This document shows positions 29,101 to 37,854 of a stretch of DNA of 64,000 nucleotides, piece after piece. The first letter of the stretch is position 1; each line of letters begins with the position of its first letter. Source of the DNA: G963662905 sp963662905 (GTDB taxonomy: Bacteria > Bacteroidota > Bacteroidia > Bacteroidales > WRLA01). Both the position numbers and the translations under genes were made by a program. The notes below the pieces were generated by a model. The model was given only the letters and a program-made list of their open reading frames with translations, was not told the origin of the DNA and made no database searches. The DNA is taken from positions 620,001 through 684,000 of the forward strand of contig CAXXFD010000003.1 of assembly GCA_963662905.2 (NCBI GenBank), given 5' to 3'.

Positions 29101-32100
29101 TGGCTGATTATTCTGTAAACAATTCCTGCTCCAACGATACAAGCTATTTCACCGACAATTCCCTGCCTATGGAAGGCGCCATCACTAACTGGAACTGGAG
29201 CTTTGGCGATGGCGGCAATGCCGGCACGCAGGACAGCAAACACAAATACGGCATCGCAGGAGATTACGAAAGCCAACTCATTGTGACCAACACAAACGGC
29301 TGTAAGGACACGCTGGCGCAAAGCGTGCATGTGTATGAAATCCCGATGGCAGATTTCAGCGTAGATACGGTTGTGGTGGGACAAGAAGCGGAATTTAACG
29401 ACCTCAGCACTTCCATCGAAGGCAACATAACTGCCTGGTTCTGGGATTTTGACGACGGAAGCTATTCCGCCGAGCAGGAACCCGAACACAGCTATTCAGC
29501 TCCCGGGATTTATCAGGTGACTCTCAGCGTCACCACCGAATTCGGCTGTACGCACAGCTATACAGGCGAAGCTGTGGTTATCGACGACATCATGGCCATT
29601 TTTGATGCGGATACCGTTTGTTTTGGCACGCCCACACATTTCACCGATCAGAGCGTGCACAACGGCAGCAGCATCACTGCATGGAATTGGGATTTTGGTG
29701 ATGGCAGCAGCTCCACAGAGCAAAATCCGGAACACATTTTCACCTCTTCCGGAAACCATAGCGTCATCCTGAGCATCACCAATAATTACGGTTCAGTTGA
29801 CGATACAACCATCAATATTGTTGTTGCCACCAATCCTTTGGCAGATTTCAGCAGCGATGAAGCCTGCTGGGAAAGCCCCACACATTTCACCGACGCCTCT
29901 TCTGCCGGTTATGGAAACATCTCCTCATGGGAATGGGATTTCGGAAGCATCCAACAAAACCCCGAACATACTTTTGGCAGTTTTGGCACACAAAATGTCC
30001 GTTTGGTGGTCATCAATACCAACGGATGTAAAGACACTACTTATCAGGATGTTACGGTCAAACCATCACCTTTGGATGTTGGCCTGACAGCGGAATACAA
30101 CCAGCAAATCCTGGCGCGATATCCGTTCAATGGCAATGCCAACGATATGAGTGGAAACAATTATAACGCAACGGTGCACGGCGCAACATTGAGCAGTGAC
30201 CGCTTCGGCAGGGAAAACCACGCCTATCTTTTTGATGGCATCAGCAATTATGTGATCGCACCGCTCAACCTGAATTTCCACCAGGAAGTCAGCCTGACAT
30301 TTTGGATGCAGCTTGTAAGTTTGCCAACCACAAAAGCAGCCATATTCAGCAATGAAGCCGCGAGTGGCGGGCGCATTATTAATATTTTAAATGACGGCCG
30401 TCTGGAGATGATTGACCCCAATGGCAATGCCGGCAGCTCGGTGCAGCAATTGCAAAGCGGCAACTGGTATCATGTTTGTGCCACTTGGAGCGGTGAGCAT
30501 AACCAGCTTTTCATTGACAATCAAATAGAAATAAACGAAGCAGCATCGCCCGGCGGCCTGGACGATTTGCCTGTGCTTAATATTGGCCGTCCCGGCAATG
30601 GCGACGATGAATATGCGCACATCAGCCTGGATGAAATACAAATCTACAGCCGCGTATTACAGCCCGAAGAAGTTGCATGGTTCTATAATGGACGTATTGG
30701 CGCCGATGCACCCGACGGCCTGTGCAGTGGCGAAACCGCTGAAATTAAAATCTTCAATGCCGAAAGCGGGGTAAGCTACCAAATCTGCGACGAAAACAAC
30801 ATCCCGCTGACTACGGCGCAAAACGGCCCGGCTGATACGCTCTATTTCAACATTGCAGATATTACTTCTGATACCGCTTTCAAAATACGGGCAGAAATGA
30901 GCAATGCCTGTGAGCGGATTCTGGATACCGTTTTAAACATCACGGTTTATCCTTCCCCTGTGAGTGATTTTGCACAAAACAGTGTTTGCGATGAAACAGC
31001 CATGCAATTCACCGACGAAACCAGCATCAACGGAGGAACGATCACCAACTGGAACTGGAATTTTGGCGATGGCCAGACATCAACAGATCAAAATCCGGAA
31101 TTTACTTTTGCCACTTCGGGTGATTATGATGTGGAACTGATTACATACAGCAATAATGCTTGTTCCGACACAATCACCAAAAGCGTGCATGTTTTTGCTT
31201 TGCCAACGGCTGATTTCCTGAGCGATACAGCTTGCTGGGGCGATTCCACGGCTTTCACCGACTTCTCCATGAGCAATGAAGGTCAGATTGATCAGTGGAA
31301 CTGGAATTTTGGCGATCCATCTTCCGGAAGCAATAACATCAGCTCTTTGCAAAATCCCAAACACGAATATGCCGTTCCCGGTGATTATATGGCGCAACTC
31401 ATTGTGAATGACATCAATGGATGCAGCGACACTTTAGAGAAAAACGTTCCGGCAGGAAAACTCCCTCAGGCTTTTGCCGGTGCAGATACTTCTGTTTGTG
31501 AAAATGCCATTTTGCAGCTCGATGGAGAAGTAGCCGAAGCGGGCACATGGAACTGGGCAACCACAGGCGACGGGATTTTCACCAACAGCAACGATCTTTC
31601 AACGACTTATCAAGCAGGCAGCAACGATATTGCAACAGGCTCCTTCCAGATTATTTTGAATGCTGCCGCCAACGCACCTTGCCAGGGCGATGCTTCCGAC
31701 ACCATGGATGTGCAGGTGGTTTATCTGCCCATTGCCGATGCCGGAAACGATACCAGCATTTGTGAAAATGCCAGCCTAAGCCTGGACGCAATGGCCAGTG
31801 ATTACCAAAGCATATTGTGGACTACATTGGGCGATGGCAGCTTTGATGATGCAGGCAGCCTTGCAACAACTTATACGCCCGGTGCGAACGAAATCGCGGC
31901 ACTTTCGTCCACGATTGTTCTGACGGCCTATCCCCTTGCGCCTTGCGGTGATCTTTATCGCGACACGCTGATTATCAGCATGGATCCGCTACCTGAGGCG
32001 CATGCTGGCGAGGATGCCAATATGTGCTCCAATGCCGTATTCCCAACAGCGGGATGGGTAGAGTATTCATCAGGTTTTGAATGGACTACCAGTGGTGATG

Positions 32101-35100
32101 GCAGTTTTGATGATCCGGGATCTTCCATGGCCATTTATATGCCCGGGCCAATCGATATTGCCAACGGAAATGTTGCGCTGAACATCACAGCTTTTGGTGC
32201 GGCAGCCTGTCCGGATACAGATACCGATGAAATGACCCTGAGCATTCTTCCTCCTCCGCTTTCCAATGCAGGTGCTGATGCGGTGGTTTGCGAAAATGCC
32301 GGCATCACATTAGATGGCAGCGCAGAAAACTATTCCACTTCGCTTTGGAGCAGCGCAGGAGACGGCAGTTTTGATGATCCTAACCTGCTGAACGCCCTTT
32401 ACACACCGGGTTCCGGTGATATTTCTACCGGTTCGGTCTGGCTATACCTGAGTTCTGACGGATTAAGTTCTGCCTGTTATCCACACACAGATTCCATGTT
32501 GCTGAGCATTCAATATCTGCCGGAAGTATTTGCCGGAGATGATCACCGCATTTGCAGCAATGAAGATATCCATCTTGAAGCAGAAATGTGGTTTGCAGCC
32601 GCTTCCCAGTGGTTTAGCAGCGGCGATGGAGTTTTTGATGATCCGAACAATTTGCACAATGTCTATCATCCCGGTGAGGGAGATCTGGCGCAAGGCTATG
32701 TGGATTTATGGCTGAGTGTTGAAGGCGAAGCGCCCTGTCAGGCCAGTGCCACCGACAGCATGCGCGTTGAATTTGAGCCTTACTTGCACGCCAATGCAGG
32801 TTCCGACCAAAGTGTTTGTGCCAATGAAAGTGTCCAACTCTATGGCGGCCCTGCCAATGCCGACAACTCCTTATGGACAACAGCCGGTGATGGCAGCTTC
32901 AATGCGCCCAACAACCTCTGGACACAATACACGCCCGGTTTTAACGACATCAGTGCAGGCGGTGTGGAGCTTTATCTGACTGTTTTTGATGCAGATGGGT
33001 ATTGCCCGCCCAATCAGGACACTACTTTTATCAGCATCTCCGCTTTGCCCACAACAGGCTTCCAGGCTTCTGAGGAATGCTTAGGAAATGCAACCCTATT
33101 CACCGACATCAGCTCCGGAGCAGAAATATCTGAATGGTACTGGGATTTTGGCGATGGAAACATTTCTACGGAACAAAACCCGGAACATCAATATGCCGCA
33201 GCAGGCAGCTATAATGTTAGTTTAAACATCACAACAACAGACGGCTGCAACGGCAGCGCAGCCAATGAAATCAATGTACTGCCTTTGCCTGAATTCAGTT
33301 TCAGTTTCAACAGTGTTTGCTCCGGGCAGCCTACAAACTTCCAGAGCGACATCATGGGAGTGCCTCAGGCAAGGCTCTGGAAATTTGGCGATGGGGAAAC
33401 ATCCGGCGAAAGCCATCCGCTGCACCAGTATCCGGCGGCAGGCACTTATGAATGCTGGCTGATCGTTACGGCCGCAGGTGGCTGTACCGATTCGCTGATG
33501 AAGCTTGTAACAGTAAAAGAAAGTCCATTGGCACAATTTGATTTTAGCGCGTCCTGCTTAAATCAGCCAGTGTATTTTACCGATCTTTCGCAAAGCACAT
33601 CGCCTATTGCAAGCCACAACTGGGACTTTGGCGACGGAACGGTTTCTTCAGAGCAAAATCCTGAGCATGTATATCAGCAAAGCGGAACATATACAGTCAC
33701 TTTAGACATCACTAATGAAGACGGCTGTTCCGACAGCTATTCGCAAAACATTGAAATTGTTCCGCTTCCGGTGGCTGAATTCAGCTTTAGCCATGCCTGT
33801 GCAGGAAGGATCACAACTTTTACCGATTTGAGCAGTAGTTCCGCAGGCAATATCTCCTCCTGGATCTGGGATTTTGGCGATGGCAGCACTTCTACCGAAC
33901 AAAATGCTCAGCATGTATATAACGAAGCGGGTCTTTATACAGTGCAGCTCACTGTTATAAACAGCGGAAACTGCACGAACAGCAAATCCATTGAGCTAAA
34001 CGTCAGTGAATCACCACAATTGTTCCTGGGCAACGACACCAGCCTTTGTCCGGGCGATATGCTTACGCTGGATGCCGGAACGCATGCTTCATATCTCTGG
34101 CAGGATGGCAGCACTTTGCCCTATTGCACCATTTACGGCCCGGGAATATATTGGGTAGAAGTTTCTAATACAGCCGGTTGCAGTGCACGCGATACGCTCA
34201 TCATTTTTAATGAACCAGGCATTGATATCAGTGGTATTGTAAGCATTGAAGGGGAAGCCGTTACGAATGCCCTGGTCAAAATCCATGCCTATGCTCCGGC
34301 ACATCTTTCGCCTGCTTTTGATTCTGTTTTAACAAATCAGAATGGATTTTATATGCTCAAAGATGTAAGCCCCTGCTTTCAATATCTGATATCGGCGCAA
34401 TCGGAGGAACATGAAAACAGCTTCCGAACATGGTACGAGCAGGCAGCTTACTGGAACTATGCCACTATGGTGGACACCAGTTTGGGCATGAGTGGCAGCG
34501 GTCTCGAAAACATTGATATTGAGCTGCTCACATTCTACAATGGCGGCACAGGCGATGCGACGCTTTGCGGAAATGTTTCCTACGACATCCACGGGAAGCA
34601 CCCATTGGGCGAGCCGATTAAAAATGTGGACATCTCCCTTGAACTCCTCGGAACCGAAAAAGCCGATTCCATGCCCTGGTACATCATCAAGCGCACAAAA
34701 ACCGACGATTTGGGCGATTACTGTTTCACCGAAGTAAACGGAGGCGATTACCGCATTGTGGTGGATCTGCCCTGCCTGCCTATGGACAGCATGTATTACC
34801 TCAACATCTATAATGCCGATACCAGCATTTTTGACCTGGACTATATTGTGGACAGCACCGGAATTTATATTGTTACCACCGGCATGGAAGACATCTATGG
34901 CAGTGAACATTACGGCAAATTAAGCCTGTGGCCAAATCCTTCGCAGGGCGACTTTGAAATCCGTTTCGAAAGCAATCAAAAAGGACGTAAAGTGAAGCAA
35001 ATCCAGATACTGGACATGAATGGTAAGCTCATTCTGAACGAAACTATAGACACAAGGCTCAATGATGTTTTCCAGCGAAAGTACTACTTGCCTTCAAGCC

Positions 35101-35171
35101 GGAAAGGCGTGTTTATTTTGCGTTTCATTTGCGATGATTTTGTGTTGCATAAACGTTTTATTGTGAAGTAA
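23139..35171 (+). CDS. Giant (4010 aa) secreted modular adhesin: beta-helix x3, PKD x11, LamG, Ig-like x6, T9SS type A sorting domain
   Basis: The signal peptide covers residues 1-34 (ends 'TNVHAQ'). A choice-of-anchor-J/MAM-like domain covers about 36-190. Three tandem units of about 531-534 residues follow; their parallel beta-helix parts begin at residues 310, 844 and 1375 with 'CGTYTIGG', 'CGTYTIGG' and 'CGSYTIGG'. Each is preceded by a CARDB-like strand domain and ends '(S/A)xPPD(I/L)GALEF' or 'APDIGAVEF'. Next are five PKD domains (about 1904-2310; 'WNWDFGDGS' type), a LamG domain (about 2325-2518) and an Ig-like segment. Then come two PKDs, six Ig-like repeats of about 90 residues starting 'AGxDxSxC.N' (about 2780-3307), four PKDs and an Ig-like domain. 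Two carboxypeptidase-regulatory-like segments precede the type A sorting signal ('LSLWPNPSQGDFEIRF', ending 'KRFIVK'). It is exported by T9SS and cell-attached or released. The architecture suggests adhesion or polysaccharide binding; no catalytic site was recognised, and polysaccharide lyase activity of the beta-helices cannot be excluded. Confidence 0.92.
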   Translation: MKITGISKRAILKTVIRAAFLLIFVTISTNVHAQTYILNEDFSAATDSITPPTGWENNTVTGSAGDLWRFDNPGNRTMNFPIIGTFAIFDSEYYSGSGGAEQVDLVTPFLDCSINPHILLFFDHFFVGGRGGEGKVEIWDGSAWNLVDSFTDSTENPAKATYDISNWAGGNTATRLRFRWEGDSSMFWVIDNIKVLAPLNYDAGIVEITDPNMPFDEGTQDIKVSLRNYGYETITSTTIRWKVNGTEQTPYNWTGNLPYNSQIDDITIGSLNFPAGQLQDIQVWQESPNGQPDENPQNDSTNKSYCAAFCGTYTIGGADGDYDSFTEVADLLNQAGISCAVTFNVRDGIYDEQLHLRYIDGISETNTITFQSESQDSTAVVISSTLRNYSNSFDYTLKIEEANYISFKHIGLHRNQGTFVNNFINANHILLSHCKLSGGSYSLNIQYCDSLTFENNNISGTISIKENNHYIRIYSNIINNWIRTSNTSSSGIEIVNNEINSYLYLYVNGYPKSTIIENNNFPSCSYSTEGIEVKGNNIKSISGNTLSATHLSGGINCDAPGVEITNNYIRTTPNCNGIYLGGNADSCAIYFNTVQSLGSSNTGNRAFAVGSGAEQLKVKNNIFSCSNAGIPVYLDASTESWEMDYNDYYSRSGSIGYYNDSTYKDFTAWQDTTHQESNGIHANPAFISDDSSEPTHSRLFEGGINIAGINTDIDNNNRSNPPDIGALEFNLTTLDAGCDFFTSPANPMIGPDHPVKVTLINHGTEALSSVDIQWSVNEVLQQMYHWTGNLNTKERTEVILSAMHNFSGAGIYDLKSWTENPNNSTDLHHQNDTAYLDDLTSPLCGTYTIGGNDADFPDFSSVALVLREAGLSCPVVFNVRNGTYNESITLEDIPGSSEDNSITFQSESGDSSLVTLYGTGSSALTLIETQYINFKNIGIKTNHSSDNLYILSSNNIMFENCYIASDVYYRRSIVLNNMHNIYITNNYIGDIELRENSSGLTFMANKIHGFFRTYSNHSASHIIFKENSIYGHFNLNTNGYPKNTEIDDNTFYAGYSEDVIECRGNNTLSISRNQIFDAQHYTGIYCLSPGVDIINNTIETSGSEGAHGIGLTSSADSCRVLFNTINHKGTNSTYSRGIWLDNNLEEVEIKNNIFACTNKGIPVYFEGDIDQIDIDYNGYYSGDGSIGFYDDTLYTDMAQWQAKTQKAQNAVFAKPFFTSDSIPEPNTPFFNDAGEEIAGITTDLAGNIRSNPPDLGALEFTPPLNDAGLLGFTSPGNPLTNEIQVVKVVLMNFGQNDLHSTEIHWDVNEEIQETYNWNGSLQTGEKDTITIATAHAFNNALFYNVRAWTEKPNNLPDEIASNDTAWINNLVAPICGSYTIGGDDGDFSNFTEAITLLNESGITCPVTFIVRDGIYEEQLYIGNIPGLSGGNSITFESESGDSSAVTIINNQSNWNNASDYTIKINNASNIIFRQINIQRNNGSYNFLADNANNLTFENCRFSNGSYSAYFTNCSTVLFNNCNLSSSIALKRYNDDFTFQGCFIYSQLVSYIMYNHNIKIKGNTFYKNLDFYVQLSNTEPQSIIENNTFYAGGNYDVIKVQGNNTKRISGNRILNANNYSGIVCETPGVDIINNFVDIGGDGNGIYLSGSGDDCRVLFNTVNHRGTNSSNSRAIAIANDANNLLLKNNIFSCKNNGTPMYIDGDASTYDLDYNNYYSPNGNIGYYNGTTYTSLFNWGLDLSSDANSKNINPFFPEDTIPLPYQRQFNGAGLPISGIVTDINGKLRNDQAPDIGAVEFMVDFGITRLINPSLSCAHEGIDSVTVLLRQFGDIPFTDIKIAYQVNGGSIIKDTIHGSINNDLEYTFSEGIDISVTGDYEFRIWLISTNDDNRYNDTLVETRYSKPSPEVSFSWSPECAGTEIQFNGSASVGGGHFIAGYEWIFDEQDTSTLQNPMYTFGTGGTYPVNFRAYSDAGCYADTTEMIQVWHKPLADYSVNNSCSNDTSYFTDNSLPMEGAITNWNWSFGDGGNAGTQDSKHKYGIAGDYESQLIVTNTNGCKDTLAQSVHVYEIPMADFSVDTVVVGQEAEFNDLSTSIEGNITAWFWDFDDGSYSAEQEPEHSYSAPGIYQVTLSVTTEFGCTHSYTGEAVVIDDIMAIFDADTVCFGTPTHFTDQSVHNGSSITAWNWDFGDGSSSTEQNPEHIFTSSGNHSVILSITNNYGSVDDTTINIVVATNPLADFSSDEACWESPTHFTDASSAGYGNISSWEWDFGSIQQNPEHTFGSFGTQNVRLVVINTNGCKDTTYQDVTVKPSPLDVGLTAEYNQQILARYPFNGNANDMSGNNYNATVHGATLSSDRFGRENHAYLFDGISNYVIAPLNLNFHQEVSLTFWMQLVSLPTTKAAIFSNEAASGGRIINILNDGRLEMIDPNGNAGSSVQQLQSGNWYHVCATWSGEHNQLFIDNQIEINEAASPGGLDDLPVLNIGRPGNGDDEYAHISLDEIQIYSRVLQPEEVAWFYNGRIGADAPDGLCSGETAEIKIFNAESGVSYQICDENNIPLTTAQNGPADTLYFNIADITSDTAFKIRAEMSNACERILDTVLNITVYPSPVSDFAQNSVCDETAMQFTDETSINGGTITNWNWNFGDGQTSTDQNPEFTFATSGDYDVELITYSNNACSDTITKSVHVFALPTADFLSDTACWGDSTAFTDFSMSNEGQIDQWNWNFGDPSSGSNNISSLQNPKHEYAVPGDYMAQLIVNDINGCSDTLEKNVPAGKLPQAFAGADTSVCENAILQLDGEVAEAGTWNWATTGDGIFTNSNDLSTTYQAGSNDIATGSFQIILNAAANAPCQGDASDTMDVQVVYLPIADAGNDTSICENASLSLDAMASDYQSILWTTLGDGSFDDAGSLATTYTPGANEIAALSSTIVLTAYPLAPCGDLYRDTLIISMDPLPEAHAGEDANMCSNAVFPTAGWVEYSSGFEWTTSGDGSFDDPGSSMAIYMPGPIDIANGNVALNITAFGAAACPDTDTDEMTLSILPPPLSNAGADAVVCENAGITLDGSAENYSTSLWSSAGDGSFDDPNLLNALYTPGSGDISTGSVWLYLSSDGLSSACYPHTDSMLLSIQYLPEVFAGDDHRICSNEDIHLEAEMWFAAASQWFSSGDGVFDDPNNLHNVYHPGEGDLAQGYVDLWLSVEGEAPCQASATDSMRVEFEPYLHANAGSDQSVCANESVQLYGGPANADNSLWTTAGDGSFNAPNNLWTQYTPGFNDISAGGVELYLTVFDADGYCPPNQDTTFISISALPTTGFQASEECLGNATLFTDISSGAEISEWYWDFGDGNISTEQNPEHQYAAAGSYNVSLNITTTDGCNGSAANEINVLPLPEFSFSFNSVCSGQPTNFQSDIMGVPQARLWKFGDGETSGESHPLHQYPAAGTYECWLIVTAAGGCTDSLMKLVTVKESPLAQFDFSASCLNQPVYFTDLSQSTSPIASHNWDFGDGTVSSEQNPEHVYQQSGTYTVTLDITNEDGCSDSYSQNIEIVPLPVAEFSFSHACAGRITTFTDLSSSSAGNISSWIWDFGDGSTSTEQNAQHVYNEAGLYTVQLTVINSGNCTNSKSIELNVSESPQLFLGNDTSLCPGDMLTLDAGTHASYLWQDGSTLPYCTIYGPGIYWVEVSNTAGCSARDTLIIFNEPGIDISGIVSIEGEAVTNALVKIHAYAPAHLSPAFDSVLTNQNGFYMLKDVSPCFQYLISAQSEEHENSFRTWYEQAAYWNYATMVDTSLGMSGSGLENIDIELLTFYNGGTGDATLCGNVSYDIHGKHPLGEPIKNVDISLELLGTEKADSMPWYIIKRTKTDDLGDYCFTEVNGGDYRIVVDLPCLPMDSMYYLNIYNADTSIFDLDYIVDSTGIYIVTTGMEDIYGSEHYGKLSLWPNPSQGDFEIRFESNQKGRKVKQIQILDMNGKLILNETIDTRLNDVFQRKYYLPSSRKGVFILRFICDDFVLHKRFIVK

Positions 35172-35194
35172 AAACAAGGCAATAAAAGCAAATA

Positions 35195-35228
35195 ATCCGG
35201 GAGCATTCTTGTTTCCGGATTTTTTTTT
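35195..35228 (+). terminator. Rho-independent terminator of the giant gene
   Basis: Stem atccgg / ccggat with a 14-base loop is followed by eight T residues, 24 bases after the stop codon. The T tract also overlaps the -33 box of the next gene. Confidence 0.75.
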
Positions 35229-35258
35229 GATGCAGCTGTGCTTTTATCCATAAATTTG
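35226..35258 (+). promoter_or_regulatory. -33/-7 promoter for the EamA transporter gene
   Basis: TTTG at 35226-35229 and TAAATTTG at 35251-35258 are separated by 21 bases, the spacing expected for Bacteroidota sigma-70 promoters. The ATG lies 20 bases downstream. The -33 box is formed by the end of the upstream terminator's T tract. Confidence 0.65.
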
Positions 35259-35278
35259 CCAACAAAGCAAGCATATTT

Positions 35279-36157
35279 ATGTGGCAAGCCCTGGCAATCA
35301 TATCGGCACTGTTCTCTGCTTCAGCGGCTGTATTGGAAAAGAAAGCCCTGCTTAAAAGCGATCCACTGGCTTTTTCCCTCATCGTATCGGTTTTGACAGC
35401 TGTTTTTACGCTTCCATTTTTGCTCGATGCAGATCCGGGCGCTGTTTCTGCCCTATCAGTTTTTGTACTGTTTTTTAAATCTGTTCTTGGTGCCGGCGCT
35501 TTCCTTTTGGTGATGTACGGGCTCAAATACAATGAGTTGAGCAATTCCCTTCCCTTACTGGTGTTTACTCCTGCGGTGGTGGCTGTTTTGGCATTTTTTC
35601 TTTTGGGAGAAAATATTGGCAGCACTGGCATTGTGGGTATGGTTCTATTGCTCATTGGCACCTATTTTCTGCAAATCGACAAAAGCGGAGACTGGCGTTC
35701 TCCTTTTTATTTTGTTAAAAGGAATAAAGCGCAATGGTTTATTCTGGGCGCGATTGCACTTTTTTCGACCACTACTATTTTGGACAAGAGCCTGTTGCGC
35801 GATTTCCGTGTGCCGCCACAACTGTTTTTGCCCCTGCAGCAAATTTTTTACAGCCTCGTTTTTTTGGTCGCATTCCTCGTCACAAAGAAAAAACATCAAG
35901 CTCTGGCACAACAATTTGCACAAAACTGGAAAGCAATTCTTGCTGTAGCTGTTCTGGCAATTATCTATCGCTATGCGCACATCCTTGCCATGAAAGCCGG
36001 ACCGGTTGCGCTGGTGCTTTCCATAAAACGCACATCCGTTTTCTTTGCCACGGTTATTGGCGGCCATTATTTCCGTGAGCAAAACCTGCTCCGGCGCAGT
36101 ATTTCTGTTTTGGTGATGGTGGCAGGCGTGGTTATATTGCTCTTAAGCAGCCTTTAG
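35279..36157 (+). CDS. EamA-family (drug/metabolite transporter superfamily) permease
   Basis: This 292-residue integral membrane protein has about ten hydrophobic helices in two EamA halves (about 1-130 and 145-290). The 'LSNSLPLLVFTPAVVAVLAFFLLGENI' region (split: 'FTPAVVAVLAFFLLGE') and the matching second-half 'SIKRTSVFFATVIGGHYFRE' are typical. Substrate is unknown; members export metabolites or amino acids. It is monocistronic. Confidence 0.88.
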   Translation: MWQALAIISALFSASAAVLEKKALLKSDPLAFSLIVSVLTAVFTLPFLLDADPGAVSALSVFVLFFKSVLGAGAFLLVMYGLKYNELSNSLPLLVFTPAVVAVLAFFLLGENIGSTGIVGMVLLLIGTYFLQIDKSGDWRSPFYFVKRNKAQWFILGAIALFSTTTILDKSLLRDFRVPPQLFLPLQQIFYSLVFLVAFLVTKKKHQALAQQFAQNWKAILAVAVLAIIYRYAHILAMKAGPVALVLSIKRTSVFFATVIGGHYFREQNLLRRSISVLVMVAGVVILLLSSL

Positions 36158-36228
36158 TTTCCTGCCATAATGCCCGAACGAAGCGTAGCCGGCACAGGTC
36201 GGGAAGCCGTATTCCCGAGTCACTTATT

Positions 36229-37689
36229 TTATTGAAAATGCAGGCGTTCGCAGGGATATTCCAGTTTTTCGGCGGGGCAGCGTCCTTTGATCCAGAAGGG
36301 AATACCCAGCCGGATGCTGAAATAAAAATCCATTCCATAGAAATCGCTCAGCCCCAGAAAAGTTCCCAGTTTATCTGTCCCTACAGTAAAACCATATAGC
36401 CTGCCATACAATCCGATGCGTGGTTGTGTAAAATTATAGAAAGAAACCGGCATTCCGGCTTCAAATTTTTCCGTTTCATAACGTGGTGAAACATAGAGCA
36501 GGTTTGGCCTTTTCACCGGCGACACCGGCAAAGCCAGCACAGCATATCCGTTGAGAAACCATTCATCGCGCAAATGATAATCCAGTTGCGCCGAAAAAGC
36601 TGCCGGCAACATCATGCTAAACGATTCAGATTTCAAGGAAGCCTCCGGATTGCCGTAAAACCTTTGACTGATGTCATTCAGCGCATATTGCAGATTATCG
36701 TAGCCAAGGGAATCAATGCGGTTCCAGTAGTATTGGATATTATCGTACGAATGCACTTCCGCATTGGTTTTAAAACTCAATATGCCCACATCCAGCAGCG
36801 ACAGGCCCAAACGGAAATCATAAGGCACAAAGCGCATTTCGCAGGGACGGTCAACTTTATGCCATTGCATGGTTTTCTTAGCCTTTAACCAGGTATAGCC
36901 CAGATCGAACGAAAAACCACTTCCCACTTGCAGTTGGTTATCAAGCATTTCGTTCGTACTGTAGCTGATGGGCGCAGAAAACGCAATTTCCGCATCCAAC
37001 TGCCTGATATCCAAAGTACAATCATTTACTACCACATAGCTCAAATCCTGAACATCAACCTTTAAACCTTCATAGCCGAAAAGCAATTTAAAAGTTATAC
37101 CCAGTGAGCGCCAGTCCCAGGCACGCTTTTCGATTTCGCGGTTGTAGGTTACGCCAAACTCAGCCCAGCTCATACTCGCCATACTGAAACTGCCTTCATT
37201 ATATAAAATCCCATGCTGTGGTTTGTAATCCAGACCGTAGTAAGCAAAATTCATCACCGATTTCGGCAAATCATCCACCGATGTCATGCTGCGCGCACCA
37301 AGGTGGATTGCAATGGCATATTTCTCTTCCACCATCATAAAGGCCGGCCCCAGCACACGCACGGAATTATAGAACTGCTCAAAATCCTGATCCGAATTGA
37401 TTAAAAATGGTTTTTCATCCACGCCATATTTAAAATTGGGAACACTGCCCGTGAGCAATTTCAGTCCCGATAAATCGGATGAAGGCCAGTAAACTACATT
37501 ATTTTGAAAGAAAACATCAGCACCGATGATATTCACATCGCGGTAGAGTTTGCTGTGCAATAAAGCGGAGGGATTGATATAAAGACTGTTTACGCCCGAA
37601 TAATTCCCAAGACCCAATCCGGGGATTTCCTGTGCATGGGCAAAGAAGGGCAGCAGGGGTAAAATGTATATCAGTATCCTTTTTATCAT
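36229..37689 (-). CDS. DUF5723 family outer-membrane beta-barrel-like protein
   Basis: From ATG at 37689 the protein is 486 residues with a clear signal peptide ('MIKRILIYILPLLPFFAHAQ'). An in-frame ATG at 37719 would put 10 extra residues before it. The mature start 'LGLGNYSGVNSLYINPSAL' and the alternating-strand pattern match the DUF5723 family of Bacteroidota, thought to be barrel proteins related to PorV/FadL-like folds. The motif 'WLKAKKTMQWHKVDRPCEMR' shows no catalytic signature. Role unknown. Confidence 0.78.
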   Translation of the reverse strand: MIKRILIYILPLLPFFAHAQEIPGLGLGNYSGVNSLYINPSALLHSKLYRDVNIIGADVFFQNNVVYWPSSDLSGLKLLTGSVPNFKYGVDEKPFLINSDQDFEQFYNSVRVLGPAFMMVEEKYAIAIHLGARSMTSVDDLPKSVMNFAYYGLDYKPQHGILYNEGSFSMASMSWAEFGVTYNREIEKRAWDWRSLGITFKLLFGYEGLKVDVQDLSYVVVNDCTLDIRQLDAEIAFSAPISYSTNEMLDNQLQVGSGFSFDLGYTWLKAKKTMQWHKVDRPCEMRFVPYDFRLGLSLLDVGILSFKTNAEVHSYDNIQYYWNRIDSLGYDNLQYALNDISQRFYGNPEASLKSESFSMMLPAAFSAQLDYHLRDEWFLNGYAVLALPVSPVKRPNLLYVSPRYETEKFEAGMPVSFYNFTQPRIGLYGRLYGFTVGTDKLGTFLGLSDFYGMDFYFSIRLGIPFWIKGRCPAEKLEYPCERLHFQ

Positions 37690-37771
37690 CGGGCTTTCCC
37701 AATAATAACGCAAAAGCAATTACATAGTTATATGCAATGGATACTTAAGCAAAAGAATATTGATAATTTGA

Positions 37772-37779
37772 CAAAATTA
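37772..37779 (-). promoter_or_regulatory. -7 box (TAATTTTG) for the DUF5723 gene
   Basis: TAATTTTG on the minus strand lies 83 bases before the ATG at 37689. Confidence 0.35.
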
Positions 37780-37854
37780 CAACTGAAGTAAAAGATAAAG
37801 CGAACAAACACTTTATCCACTAAAATTTAGCCGTGATTTTATAGCTAAGTCTGA

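Noticed and set aside
28569..29489. 306-codon minus-strand ORF inside the giant gene
   Set aside because: Antisense shadow caused by the repetitive PKD codon pattern; several similar ones occur along the gene.
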